NCBI GenBank assembly: GCA_020435025.1
Contig: JAGRAG010000084.1
Span: 1-13,453 of the forward strand
Source: Bdellovibrionales bacterium
Lineage (GTDB): Bacteria; Bdellovibrionota; Bdellovibrionia; Bdellovibrionales; UBA1609
Reading direction: 5' to 3'
Length of the DNA: 13,453 nucleotides
In this document: positions 6,962 to 13,383 of the stretch, piece by piece
How the letters are laid out: each line of letters opens with the position of its first letter
How positions within the stretch are numbered: position 1 is the stretch's first letter
The notes under the pieces: model-generated
What the model was told of the DNA's origin: nothing
The model's input: the letters and a program-made list of their open reading frames with translations, nothing else
Database searches by the model: none
Program-made: the position numbers and the translations under genes

Positions 6962-7629
6962 TAAAGCTCCACGAGATAGCGATTCACCTTGTACTTTCTT
7001 TGTAAAACATCAAACCAATCCTTTAGGCGTTGCTCCACTTGTCGCTTTTTTAAAAAAGCCCGAATGTTTTTTTCAAAGGACTCATACGGAAGTTGCCCAA
7101 ACTGGGAACGATTTTCTTCGAAATAAGCACGAACTTCACTGTCCGTAATGGGAATATATGACGAATCTATACGAAAACGAATAAACTCCTTAGAGCGCAA
7201 TTTTCGTTGGATGATTTGTCGAAGCTCCCCGTGATCCACCTGAAGGTCTTTCCACTCAGCAACTGATTTCAATTTACTGACAGCTTTTTTCTCTGCCGTC
7301 AGCAATTCGTCATCTTCGATCTTTTTAGAGGAAAATTTTTGAGCTTCAAGATAAACAACCCACTCCATGAGCACTCCGGCGACCGCATCTTTCACAGACT
7401 TCTGCATCAAATCTTTAACTGCTTCTTTGCCGATAGGACCTTTACTAAATAGAGCTTGTTCTAGGAGATAGCTAATCGCCACTTCTCGACCTGTAACCAC
7501 GCGATCTCCAACCCTACCCACAGTCGTCGAAATGACCTTCGGAGTCGCGGCGGTCCCTATAAAAAAGTGGTCACCTAAAGCAAAAATAACCAAAAAAACT
7601 ATCCATTGCGGCAAAAACGATCCGTTCAT
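6961..7629 (-). CDS. Secreted SurA_N-like chaperone without a PPIase domain
   Basis: The protein has 222 residues. Residues 9-19 are hydrophobic (WIVFLVIFALG), with a plausible signal peptide ending near TAA (about 26-28), so it is probably periplasmic. VGRVGDRVVTGREV (37-50) matches the opening of SurA_N domains (VAVVNGEVIT-type). The C-terminal helices, ITDSEVRAYFEENRSQF (161-177) followed by SFEKNIRAFLKKRQVEQRLKDWFDVLQRKYKV (184-215), match the helices that flank parvulin domains in SurA/PrsA. No parvulin catalytic domain is present between or after them, so a chaperone or holdase role in outer-membrane protein handling is inferred rather than proline isomerisation. The ATG start lacks a well-spaced Shine-Dalgarno: GGAGG is 13 nt away and AAGGA directly abuts it. 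It is coupled to the RimI-like gene by TAATG. Confidence 0.75.
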   Translation of the reverse strand: MNGSFLPQWIVFLVIFALGDHFFIGTAATPKVISTTVGRVGDRVVTGREVAISYLLEQALFSKGPIGKEAVKDLMQKSVKDAVAGVLMEWVVYLEAQKFSSKKIEDDELLTAEKKAVSKLKSVAEWKDLQVDHGELRQIIQRKLRSKEFIRFRIDSSYIPITDSEVRAYFEENRSQFGQLPYESFEKNIRAFLKKRQVEQRLKDWFDVLQRKYKVNRYLVEL

Positions 7630-7635
7630 TCCTTA

Positions 7636-7665
7636 ATACTAGCCTCCAACCATGAAGACTGTCAG
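7636..7665 (-). promoter_or_regulatory. Weak candidate promoter for the SurA-like/RimI-like unit
   Basis: CTGACA (7660-7665, 5 of 6 to the -35 consensus) and TAGTAT (7636-7641, 4 of 6 to the -10) are 18 nt apart on the minus strand. If used, transcription would begin at or beside the ATG at 7629, giving a leaderless or near-leaderless mRNA. The strong terminator at 7695-7721 implies that some promoter lies in this short gap; this is the best pair I see. Confidence 0.2.
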
Positions 7666-7694
7666 CAAATTGTCGGAGAGTTTGCGGAAAAGGC

Positions 7695-7721
7695 AAAAAA
7701 AAGGCTCCCCAACGGGGAGCC
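7695..7721 (-). terminator. Intrinsic terminator after the outer-membrane protein gene
   Basis: A perfect 8-bp G+C-rich stem, GGCTCCCC / GGGGAGCC, with a 3-nt loop lies at 7703-7721. On the minus strand eight consecutive T residues follow (7702-7695). It lies about 50 nt past the stop of the outer-membrane protein gene. There is no T-run on the plus-strand side, so it acts on minus-strand transcripts only. Confidence 0.93.
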
Positions 7722-7770
7722 AAAACAAATCAGAGAGAGGCTAGAGGTGCCTCGCTCGGGTCCAATTTCA

Positions 7771-8889
7771 TTAAAAAGAGGCTTTTGCAGAAAGTGTGAA
7801 CATTTGATAGTTCAAGTCCTCAATGGGTTTTGTGTACGTATTTACGTATCGGCTTCCCAAATAAGGTGAGCTGGTTTTACTAGAAATGTTCATCATATAT
7901 TTATAATCAAATCCGACTGTAAAATTGTCTGTGACATCGACATCAATTCCTGCCGTCACACCTAAATCAAAGGCGCGTGACTCTGCAGAACTTCCGGTAT
8001 CGTAGCTTCCTGACCAGCTTGAGTAAAACTGACCATACTTACGATAAACATAAGAGACAATTCCACCGGCATTAGGACGAATTCGCCCTTTTAAAGGAGA
8101 GTAGGAAACACCCACACCCAAGTTATACTGATCTAACTCGGAGAAAATCGGACGTCCATAACTCCAGTAACCTTCATCCACATAATAGTTTGAATAGATA
8201 AAAGAACCTTCAATATTAAAACCACTGGCATCACGGCGTCCGAAGGCGAATCCCGTTGCAATATTGGCATCTATATTAGAAACGCCAGAATAGTCTGCGA
8301 TACCAACCAATCCAGAAACATAGTTTTTAGCTTCTTCGGGTTTGTTTTTTTCTTCTTTTAAAGGATTAATTTCAGAGATGATCTCTGCCTTAAAACCTTG
8401 CAACTCATCAGCCGTCGCTGATTTTTCAGGCTCGACGGTTTGTACAGGTGCGACAGGCACAACAACGGGCACTGGTTGCGGCACTGGCTGTTCAACTTGT
8501 TCTTGAGCCGGTGCCTGAAAGCGATCCCCAAAAAGCCTTTCCGCTCTTCGTTTTTCATCTTCCATACGTGCTTGTTCTAAACGCTCGACAATCTGTGCTT
8601 CCGTAGCCGCTTCCGCCTGCTGACGACGCTCACGCATTTCATCGGCACGCGTTTTCACTAACGGACGAGCTTCTACATATGTGGTTGGCTGCTGCTGCAC
8701 ATAGGTAGATTGGGCCTGTTGCGCAGGCACATAATAAGTTTTATTTCCTGTTGGAGCGACCTGATCGGCTTCCACCATTTGTGGTTCAGGTTGAACCGGT
8801 ACAGGAACCGATTCTATTACATTCGTTTGTGCTGAAGCCTGTATACTGGCCATTAAAACACAAACCCCTATCCAGTTTGTTTTGTACAT
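7771..8889 (-). CDS. Outer-membrane beta-barrel protein with coiled-coil/Pro-rich N-terminal region
   Basis: The start chosen is the ATG at 8889 (372 residues). AGAGGAG lies 6 nt upstream and a clean signal peptide follows, MYKTNWIGVCVLMASIQASA, with cleavage after ASA (residue 20). The open frame extends 31 codons further upstream without start signals. The mature protein has a Pro/Gln/Val-rich segment (about 25-75) and a charged helical, probably coiled-coil, stretch (RADEMRERRQQAEAATEAQIVERLEQARMEDEKRRAERLF, 81-120). A second Pro/Val-rich linker (about 125-155) and a short Lys/Glu-rich helix come next. From about 188 to the end are alternating amphipathic strands typical of an 8-stranded OmpA-like/Opr-type barrel, ending in the C-terminal Phe of outer-membrane proteins (SAKASF). 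The linker may span the periplasm or contact peptidoglycan; no OmpA_C domain is visible. It has its own terminator. The specific function is unknown. Confidence 0.85.
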   Translation of the reverse strand: MYKTNWIGVCVLMASIQASAQTNVIESVPVPVQPEPQMVEADQVAPTGNKTYYVPAQQAQSTYVQQQPTTYVEARPLVKTRADEMRERRQQAEAATEAQIVERLEQARMEDEKRRAERLFGDRFQAPAQEQVEQPVPQPVPVVVPVAPVQTVEPEKSATADELQGFKAEIISEINPLKEEKNKPEEAKNYVSGLVGIADYSGVSNIDANIATGFAFGRRDASGFNIEGSFIYSNYYVDEGYWSYGRPIFSELDQYNLGVGVSYSPLKGRIRPNAGGIVSYVYRKYGQFYSSWSGSYDTGSSAESRAFDLGVTAGIDVDVTDNFTVGFDYKYMMNISSKTSSPYLGSRYVNTYTKPIEDLNYQMFTLSAKASF

Positions 8890-8895
8890 TTCTGA

Positions 8896-8902
8896 CTCCT
8901 CT
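8896..8902 (-). promoter_or_regulatory. Ribosome binding site of the outer-membrane protein gene
   Basis: AGAGGAG on the minus strand, 6 nt before the ATG at 8889, decides the start. It places the signal peptide at the very N-terminus and excludes the 93-nt upstream extension of the frame. Confidence 0.8.
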
Positions 8903-8958
8903 ATAAAGTCTCTGATTTGTAGGAGCTCTAACTCAATAAAATGAGAACTCCGCAGGCA

Positions 8959-8987
8959 AAGATAGCAAGACATATGCCGCAAATCAG
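8959..8987 (-). promoter_or_regulatory. Candidate extended -10 promoter of the outer-membrane protein gene
   Basis: TGCTATCTT on the minus strand is an extended -10 (TATCTT at 8959-8964, with TG one base before it). A weak -35, CTGATT (8982-8987), lies 17 nt upstream. Transcription would start near 8952, leaving a leader of about 60 nt. The -35 is poor, which extended -10 promoters tolerate. This is a prediction only. Confidence 0.3.
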
Positions 8988-9452
8988 CAATTTTTTAATT
9001 TTATGCGTTAAAGTGTTAAAATTACACAGAAACTTTCTATATCGACAAAAACTGCAGACCCAGTTTTTACAATTCTTCCTGAGTTTTTAACCTTAAAAGT
9101 GTGTCTCTAACCGACAGTTCATGAAGAATTTATAATCCAAATGGCCATTCTCTGACGACGCAAATTTGTGCTTCTAAAACCTATAAAATTTCAAATAGTT
9201 ACATAAGCTCTTTCACAGCTCGCTTTGGCAAATAGTGTCAAAGTGCACCGATTCAAAAAGGATCTCTATAATTTTTTTAATTACACTTCTCCAGGCAAGC
9301 CTTCTGTGTATTGAGCTTTAAGGGCTGTCATCGAACTCTTTTACCAAGAAGTTTTTAAAAACTGTTAAAATTCTCTTGAGTTATTAGACCTCGAGCTCTA
9401 AGTTACGTCCTCAATTTGACCGAGTTTATAGCGGTGAAGCTTGAGTTTTTAG
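8988..9452. other. AT-rich intergenic region with short repeated motifs
   Basis: I see no convincing gene here on either strand; the plus-strand ATGs examined close within a few codons. It holds a perfect 14-bp palindrome, AGTTTTTAAAAACT (9350-9363). The octamer AGTTTTTA occurs four times (9062, 9082, 9350, 9444), and an interrupted inverted repeat AATTTTA...TAAAATT sits at 8997-9023. GTTAAA occurs twice in tandem (9007-9020) and again at 9364. These could be regulator sites between two divergent units (outer-membrane protein and tRNA-Leu), or just products of high A+T content. Confidence 0.4.
9402..9430 (+). promoter_or_regulatory. Weak candidate promoter of tRNA-Leu
   Basis: TTTATA (9425-9430) is a possible -10, and GTTACG (9402-9407), 17 nt upstream, is a poor -35. 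The -10 is followed by GCGG, resembling the GC-rich discriminator of stable-RNA promoters. It would give a leader of roughly 16 nt. A better -35-like TTGACC at 9416 has no matching -10 downstream. Confidence 0.25.
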
Positions 9453-9539
9453 GCCTCTGTGGCGGAATTGGTAGACGCGCCGGATTCAAAATCCGGTTCT
9501 GGCAACAGAGTGGGAGTTCGATTCTCCCCGGAGGTACCA
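9453..9539 (+). tRNA. tRNA-Leu (anticodon CAA)
   Basis: The cloverleaf folds fully over 87 nt, including an encoded CCA. The acceptor GCCTCTG pairs with CGGAGGT (G1-U72 and one T-G wobble), followed by A73 (the leucine discriminator) and CCA. The D-arm GCGGAATTGGTAGACGC follows. The anticodon stem CCGGA/TCCGG carries the loop TTCAAAA, giving anticodon CAA (9487-9489), which reads UUG. The long variable arm TCTG-GCAA-CAGA marks a class II tRNA (Leu/Ser type). The T-arm is GGGAG-TTCGATT-CTCCC. It is the only plus-strand gene in the window. Confidence 0.97.
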
Positions 9540-9566
9540 CGCACCTACACGTTTTGATTAGGTGCG
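9540..9566 (+). repeat. 8-bp inverted repeat immediately after tRNA-Leu
   Basis: CGCACCTA and TAGGTGCG flank an 11-nt loop and begin at the base after the tRNA CCA. No T-run follows (the next bases are GGCTTCGG), so it is not a standard intrinsic terminator. It could be a 3' processing or trailer hairpin of the tRNA precursor. The base pairing is exact; the function is inferred. Confidence 0.55.
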
Positions 9567-9572
9567 GGCTTC

Positions 9573-9623
9573 GGTTCTACAGTTCTACTCGGTAGATGAG
9601 GTTCTACGGTTCTACGGTTCGCC
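9573..9623 (+). repeat. Phased 8-bp direct repeats GGTTCTAC
   Basis: The units are GGTTCTAC (9573), AGTTCTAC (9581), an 11-nt interruption (9589-9599), GGTTCTAC (9600), GGTTCTAC (9608) and the degenerate GGTTCGCC (9616). Within the interruption CTAC-TCG-GTAG can form a small hairpin (9585-9595). GGGC (9566-9569) and GCCC (9621-9624) could close the whole block into one RNA domain. The repeat is visible directly; its role is unknown. Confidence 0.6.
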
Positions 9624-9628
9624 CAAAA

Positions 9629-9680
9629 AGGTCTTTCGATTTCGCCAAGAGATCTTGGAAGTCGGAACCCTAGAAGACCT
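9629..9680 (+). other. Nested inverted repeat, possible structured RNA
   Basis: Three nested stems can form: AGGTCTT/AAGACCT (9629-9635 with 9674-9680), CGATTT/AAGTCG (9637-9642 with 9659-9664, one T-G pair), and CCAAG-AGAT-CTTGG (9645-9658). Small bulges of CG and GAACCCTAG separate them. This gives about 18 pairs in 52 nt, more than typical intergenic DNA, on the tRNA-Leu side of a convergent junction. It may be an RNA element or a bidirectional transcription barrier. There is no U-tract. Confidence 0.35.
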
Positions 9681-9747
9681 AACTTATCTCCTAGACTTGA
9701 GTATTTAAGCGAGTCTTAACTTTCACCATAAGTTATGATTTTTAGAG

Positions 9748-9766
9748 TTCGCAATCACAATGCGAA
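9748..9766. repeat. Hairpin near the end of the lipoprotein gene
   Basis: TTCGCA and TGCGAA, separated by 7 nt, lie about 20 nt past the lipoprotein stop codon. No T-run follows on the minus strand (CTCTAAAAATC), so it is at best a weak terminator for that gene. On the plus strand it is followed by TGCTTT. Confidence 0.35.
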
Positions 9767-9788
9767 TGCTTTAAAATCTAATCAACAG

Positions 9789-12700
9789 TCATCTAGCTTT
9801 AATAACCCGATCCCCATTGGTCTCATTAATCTGTAAAAGCCCTGAACTACTACTCGTACAATTTAAAGCCCCCGATAATAAAATAACAGAACTACATCCA
9901 GTCCCACCAGTCCCTGCGCCAACCGATCCATTCGCATTGGTTAAGTACCTTCGATCTCCGGTAGACAAATCTACCGCAATCACTTGAGTCGGTATAACAG
10001 AAAGGGAAACATAGGCCTCTGACTCAGAGCTATTTAGTACAACCCCATTGGGATAGGACAAATTCGGTCCTAAACCCGTTCCAGAGTCCGACACAATAGT
10101 TCTGTCGCCCGTTAAAATATTGATTCGAATAAGTGCATTCAGATATGAGTCAACTATGTATAAATCCGTCTCTAGTTGATTTAAAAAAATTCCTTCCGGC
10201 TTCATAAGCTCCGGTCCAGCGCCCTTTGAAACACCAGACACCAGGGTACGATTGCCTGTAGGGATATCAACAGATACAATCTCGAAATCAGAAACAAACA
10301 AAGTGTCTTTATTAGAATTAATCACCAAATCTTTTGGCATGTAGAATCTTGGCCCAGTTCCAGTATAGTGATCCGACACAACTGATGATACACCAGAGTT
10401 AAGATCTACAGTAAAAACTCCACCAACAAGACCGTAGGCTTTATGATTGATGCTATCATATTCAATTTTTGCATTGTCACTAAAAGCGAGATTACCTGAC
10501 GAGTGATAGGGGCTATAAATTGTACGAAACTTTCCCTGACTCACATCACTTTCATACACGGACTGCATATCCGAAATCAGCAGTTTAGAGAAATCTCGGC
10601 TGAACTCGAAAGTGGCCGAAAAAAGATTTATGAACTGACCTGTCACTGTCATGGGAAGCTTTGTTCTGTTTCCCGTACCGCGATCTACAACCACAATTTC
10701 ACCATTATTCTGTAAGACATAAAGAGTTGTTGCCAAACCATTAACGGCAATATCAACAGCTCCTGTTAACGGATCCCCAGTTCCAACAATAAGACTAGTA
10801 ACTATTGATCTAGCTCCTGTCGAAAGTGAAACTTCAAGAATTTGATCACCCGAGCTTGCTAATACAAACACTTCAGAGTCACCATCCGGCTTGGTCATTT
10901 TTAACACCGGTCCGCTCCAAGGGTCTCCAGAGCCAGCAATCATCCCAGAAATCTCACTTCGGGATCCCGTGTTTGCATTTACGGAAAAAACACCGAGATC
11001 GTCTAAAACAAATAGTTGAGAGTCAGTGTCAGCAATGACAACATCTCTCATTGAATTCAATTGTGGTCCCGAACCCGCTGACATACTAGAAAGTTCCGTT
11101 CGAGCTCCACTTGCAATATCGATTTTGATTATATAATTCGTTGTTGCATAAAAAAGAGTCCCATCGCCAGAATCTAGTTCAATATCAACGGAATTTGCTC
11201 CCAGAGAATCTAAAGCAATTCCAGGACCTCGAATCGTACTGGTTACAAAATCCGTTCCCGAGATGTGCTCTCGAATACCTGTTGTCATGTTCTGGCGATA
11301 AACAGAAAAGTTGCTTTCAACATAGAGGTACTGATTGTCACTAGACATCTCCATGGAAGACACATTAAGTTCGGGCATATTCGTTCCAGAAACTAGAGGA
11401 ACAATTTCATTTCGACTTCCATTACTTAAATCAACACTTAAAAATGTTCCCAAAAGATAATCAAAAACAATTGCTGTATTATCTAAAATTGAATATACAT
11501 CTATATCAGTTACACTTTTAATATTTGGTCCGGCTCCTGCGCGCACATCCGAGAGCAAAACGCGATTTCCTGAATCCAATTCAAATTGATTTAAGCTAGA
11601 ACCAATCACGTAGCCTATTGATTTTTGATAGTTAAACGACATTCCGCGTGGATCGTAGAAATTCATGCCATTGCCTACTCCGTTGGTAGAAAATAAAACA
11701 CGGGCTCCTGTCTGTAAATTCACTCGTAAAACACCATTAACAGAGTCAAGAGAGTAGGCAAATTTTTCGTCAGCATCAACATCAATATCGTAAGTTGTGA
11801 ATTGGAAACCTATCCCTGGATGCACACTATTTCTAGATACAATAATCCGGTTTCCAGTTGCCAAGTCGACCTGAAAGAGAGCTTGCAAACTTCTATCATA
11901 TACATATGCTTTTGTGGATGACGGAACCATAGCAATAGTACTAGGGTATGAAAAATTATCTCCCAATCCAACGGAAGAATGAGACAGATATGTTCGAACT
12001 TGCGAGACCAGGTCTACTAATATTAAAGCGTCCGAACTTGTACTTACAACATAGGCCTTTGTTCCCGATTCGTTTAAAACAAAGTCTGAAATTCCATTAA
12101 AACTCACTCCACTTCCTACTCCAGAAGAGGCAACAGTGGTTCGATCCCCCGTTAGAACATTCAACTCCATCAAACCAACGGAGGCACTTGAAGCAAGGCA
12201 ATAAATGACATCGGGGTTGGGCCCGACATTAATCTTAGTAATGGTAAATAGTGATGGTCCAGAACCTACGGTTGAGCTTGCTATCACTTTTCTTTTCCCT
12301 GTCGATAACTCAACTTCTAAGATTGTGCTTAATACACTTACATAGGCTTTTTTACCGTCTTTAGAAACAGCAATGGCATCTGCACTTATCAGAGGGTCTT
12401 CAAAGGAATTCACTATAAGAACCTCTTCACTTTCAAAGCTTCCATATTTAACTTTTACACGTCCATCTCCCAGACAGTTAGATAGCGTCAATACGGGATT
12501 TAATCCACTGATGTCAGTCACTATGGGATCAGAACAACTCACATTGCCGGTAGTAACTGTCTCTAAGTGGGCCGTTTCAAGTGTCCTTTCTCCACTCAGA
12601 TATGAAAGTTGAATGGTAAATGTCTCGAAGGAATTCGCCCGTTCTTTAGAAGGCTTTGCCAGGGAATAAGAATTGCTCGGACCCGAGGGGCCTGTTGAAC

Positions 12701-12791
12701 CAAAAAGACTACCTCGTAGTCGATTATCGTCATTGCAACCTATTAGAATGCTGAATATGAAAGTTAAAAAGACGTACCGATACAAAATCAT
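9789..12791 (-). CDS. Large repeat lipoprotein, predicted multi-beta-propeller
   Basis: Taking the ATG at 12791 gives exactly 1000 residues beginning MILYRYVFLTFIFSILIGC, a lipoprotein signal with lipobox LIGC (C19), so the protein should be anchored to a membrane facing the periplasm or cell surface. The frame extends 19 codons further to a TTG, but that would bury the signal; neither start has a good Shine-Dalgarno. After a short GSTGPSGPS segment comes an Ig-like-looking domain (about 45-125), with Cys in NVSCSDP and in SNCLGDGRVKVKYG. From about 130 to the end are about 18 degenerate repeats of roughly 49 residues. Their core is VDLxTGxRxxVS...GxGPxLxxP...AYVxD, as in VDLATGNR, NILTGDR and VDLSTGDR. 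The pattern resembles NHL/YVTN-type beta-propeller blades, enough for two or three propellers. No enzyme motif is seen. A role in surface binding or adhesion is inference only. Confidence 0.8.
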   Translation of the reverse strand: MILYRYVFLTFIFSILIGCNDDNRLRGSLFGSTGPSGPSNSYSLAKPSKERANSFETFTIQLSYLSGERTLETAHLETVTTGNVSCSDPIVTDISGLNPVLTLSNCLGDGRVKVKYGSFESEEVLIVNSFEDPLISADAIAVSKDGKKAYVSVLSTILEVELSTGKRKVIASSTVGSGPSLFTITKINVGPNPDVIYCLASSASVGLMELNVLTGDRTTVASSGVGSGVSFNGISDFVLNESGTKAYVVSTSSDALILVDLVSQVRTYLSHSSVGLGDNFSYPSTIAMVPSSTKAYVYDRSLQALFQVDLATGNRIIVSRNSVHPGIGFQFTTYDIDVDADEKFAYSLDSVNGVLRVNLQTGARVLFSTNGVGNGMNFYDPRGMSFNYQKSIGYVIGSSLNQFELDSGNRVLLSDVRAGAGPNIKSVTDIDVYSILDNTAIVFDYLLGTFLSVDLSNGSRNEIVPLVSGTNMPELNVSSMEMSSDNQYLYVESNFSVYRQNMTTGIREHISGTDFVTSTIRGPGIALDSLGANSVDIELDSGDGTLFYATTNYIIKIDIASGARTELSSMSAGSGPQLNSMRDVVIADTDSQLFVLDDLGVFSVNANTGSRSEISGMIAGSGDPWSGPVLKMTKPDGDSEVFVLASSGDQILEVSLSTGARSIVTSLIVGTGDPLTGAVDIAVNGLATTLYVLQNNGEIVVVDRGTGNRTKLPMTVTGQFINLFSATFEFSRDFSKLLISDMQSVYESDVSQGKFRTIYSPYHSSGNLAFSDNAKIEYDSINHKAYGLVGGVFTVDLNSGVSSVVSDHYTGTGPRFYMPKDLVINSNKDTLFVSDFEIVSVDIPTGNRTLVSGVSKGAGPELMKPEGIFLNQLETDLYIVDSYLNALIRINILTGDRTIVSDSGTGLGPNLSYPNGVVLNSSESEAYVSLSVIPTQVIAVDLSTGDRRYLTNANGSVGAGTGGTGCSSVILLSGALNCTSSSSGLLQINETNGDRVIKAR

Positions 12792-13136
12792 ATCTAATCT
12801 TATCGGTTTAACATTTTCAGCACTTAAGTCTAGCGCCTCTTTTCTCAAAATAATACATTCATAAGTTTTTGGATTTATTGATTACTCAAACACCCATTAG
12901 GCATAGTTCTAAATACAGTTAACTAAGGAAGCAAAAAAAAGGACTTTTTAGATAAAAATTTACATATCGCCAAAGTAAGATTCTCACTTCAAAAACTCGA
13001 ATTATAATTCAATCCAGAAGCGTAATCTCAACCAAGGTAAAAATAATCAATGATCTAGAAGTCCTACTTTCACCACTACTCACAAAGTATAACTATGACA
13101 AATAAAAACTATGTGAAATCTATAGCCACAAAAGAA
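12792..13136. other. Intergenic region without a recognisable gene
   Basis: About 345 AT-rich bases lie between the lipoprotein start and the DUF2892 stop. I see no supported reading frame. There is a perfect 12-bp palindrome, GAATTATAATTC (12999-13010), and a short AGTTAACT palindrome (12917-12924). Just before the lipoprotein ATG the minus strand reads ACCGATAA (about 12798-12805), which resembles a flagellar sigma-28 -10 element (see findings). No good terminator for DUF2892 was found. Confidence 0.4.
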
Positions 13137-13328
13137 TTAAGAATCCAATTTACAAGTATTTATTCCCAATATGGAATACAAAGGGCACCAACCTAATAAA
13201 CCCGTTACCATAGGGATAATTCCAATAAGAGCAATCGGAGTTTGTGGTCCCCAAAAATATAAAATTAAAACCCCAACTCCTACTAAAACTCGTACGATTC
13301 TATCAATATTTCCTTCATTTCTTTTCAT
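13137..13328 (-). CDS. Small DUF2892 (YgaP-type transmembrane) protein
   Basis: The 63-residue protein matches the DUF2892 pattern throughout: MKRNEGNIDRIVRVLVGVGV at the N-terminus (the N-x-G-x-x-D-R-x-x-R-x-x-x-G signature) and GLLGWCPLYSILGINTC at the C-terminus (G-x-C-P-L-Y-x-x-x-G). Two hydrophobic segments (about 11-27 and 31-47) suggest an inner-membrane hairpin. C48 and C59 are conserved-type positions. In E. coli YgaP this domain anchors a rhodanese domain; here it stands alone, as in many genomes, and its biochemical role is unknown. The ATG start has GGAGG 5 nt upstream. A perfect Crp/Fnr-type operator 55 nt before the start suggests control by a regulator of that family, possibly tied to oxygen, NO or sulfur status. 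Confidence 0.88.
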   Translation of the reverse strand: MKRNEGNIDRIVRVLVGVGVLILYFWGPQTPIALIGIIPMVTGLLGWCPLYSILGINTCKLDS

Positions 13329-13358
13329 AACTCCCTCCGAGAAATTTAACTTTCTTTT

Positions 13359-13379
13359 AGTCTAACTAAATAATTAGTT
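13359..13379 (-). promoter_or_regulatory. Candidate -10 element and adjacent inverted repeat before DUF2892
   Basis: TAGACT (13359-13364, minus strand) matches 4 of 6 bases of the -10 consensus and would start transcription near 13352. That puts the centre of the Crp/Fnr-type palindrome about 42 nt upstream, the class-II activator position. Next to it AACTAA-ATAA-TTAGTT (13364-13379) is a 6-bp inverted repeat that could be a second operator. No -35 element is needed if an activator binds. Confidence 0.4.
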
Positions 13380-13383
13380 GTCC

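Noticed and set aside
8890..8982. 31-codon N-terminal extension of the outer-membrane protein
   Set aside because: The extension would place the signal peptide internally; the ATG at 8889 has AGAGGAG at 6 nt and a canonical signal sequence immediately after it.
9573..9623. GGTTCTAC repeats as a CRISPR array
   Set aside because: Units are 8 bp with no regular spacers and there are no cas genes; this is a short tandem repeat.
9453..9788. tRNA-Leu as an integration site of a genomic island
   Set aside because: I see no integrase gene and no second copy of the tRNA 3' end in the window; the neighbours are ordinary.
12792..12848. 19-codon TTG-initiated extension of the large lipoprotein
   Set aside because: No Shine-Dalgarno precedes it and it would displace the lipoprotein signal, which begins cleanly at the ATG at 12791.
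13100..13136. Terminator after DUF2892 (TGTG...CACA followed by TTTTTATTT on the minus strand)
   Set aside because: The stem is only 4 bp with an 11-nt loop, too weak to call despite the following T-rich stretch.
13094..13195. 33-codon plus-strand frame starting ATGACAAAT
   Set aside because: It runs antisense into the well-supported DUF2892 gene and has no Shine-Dalgarno or recognisable content.
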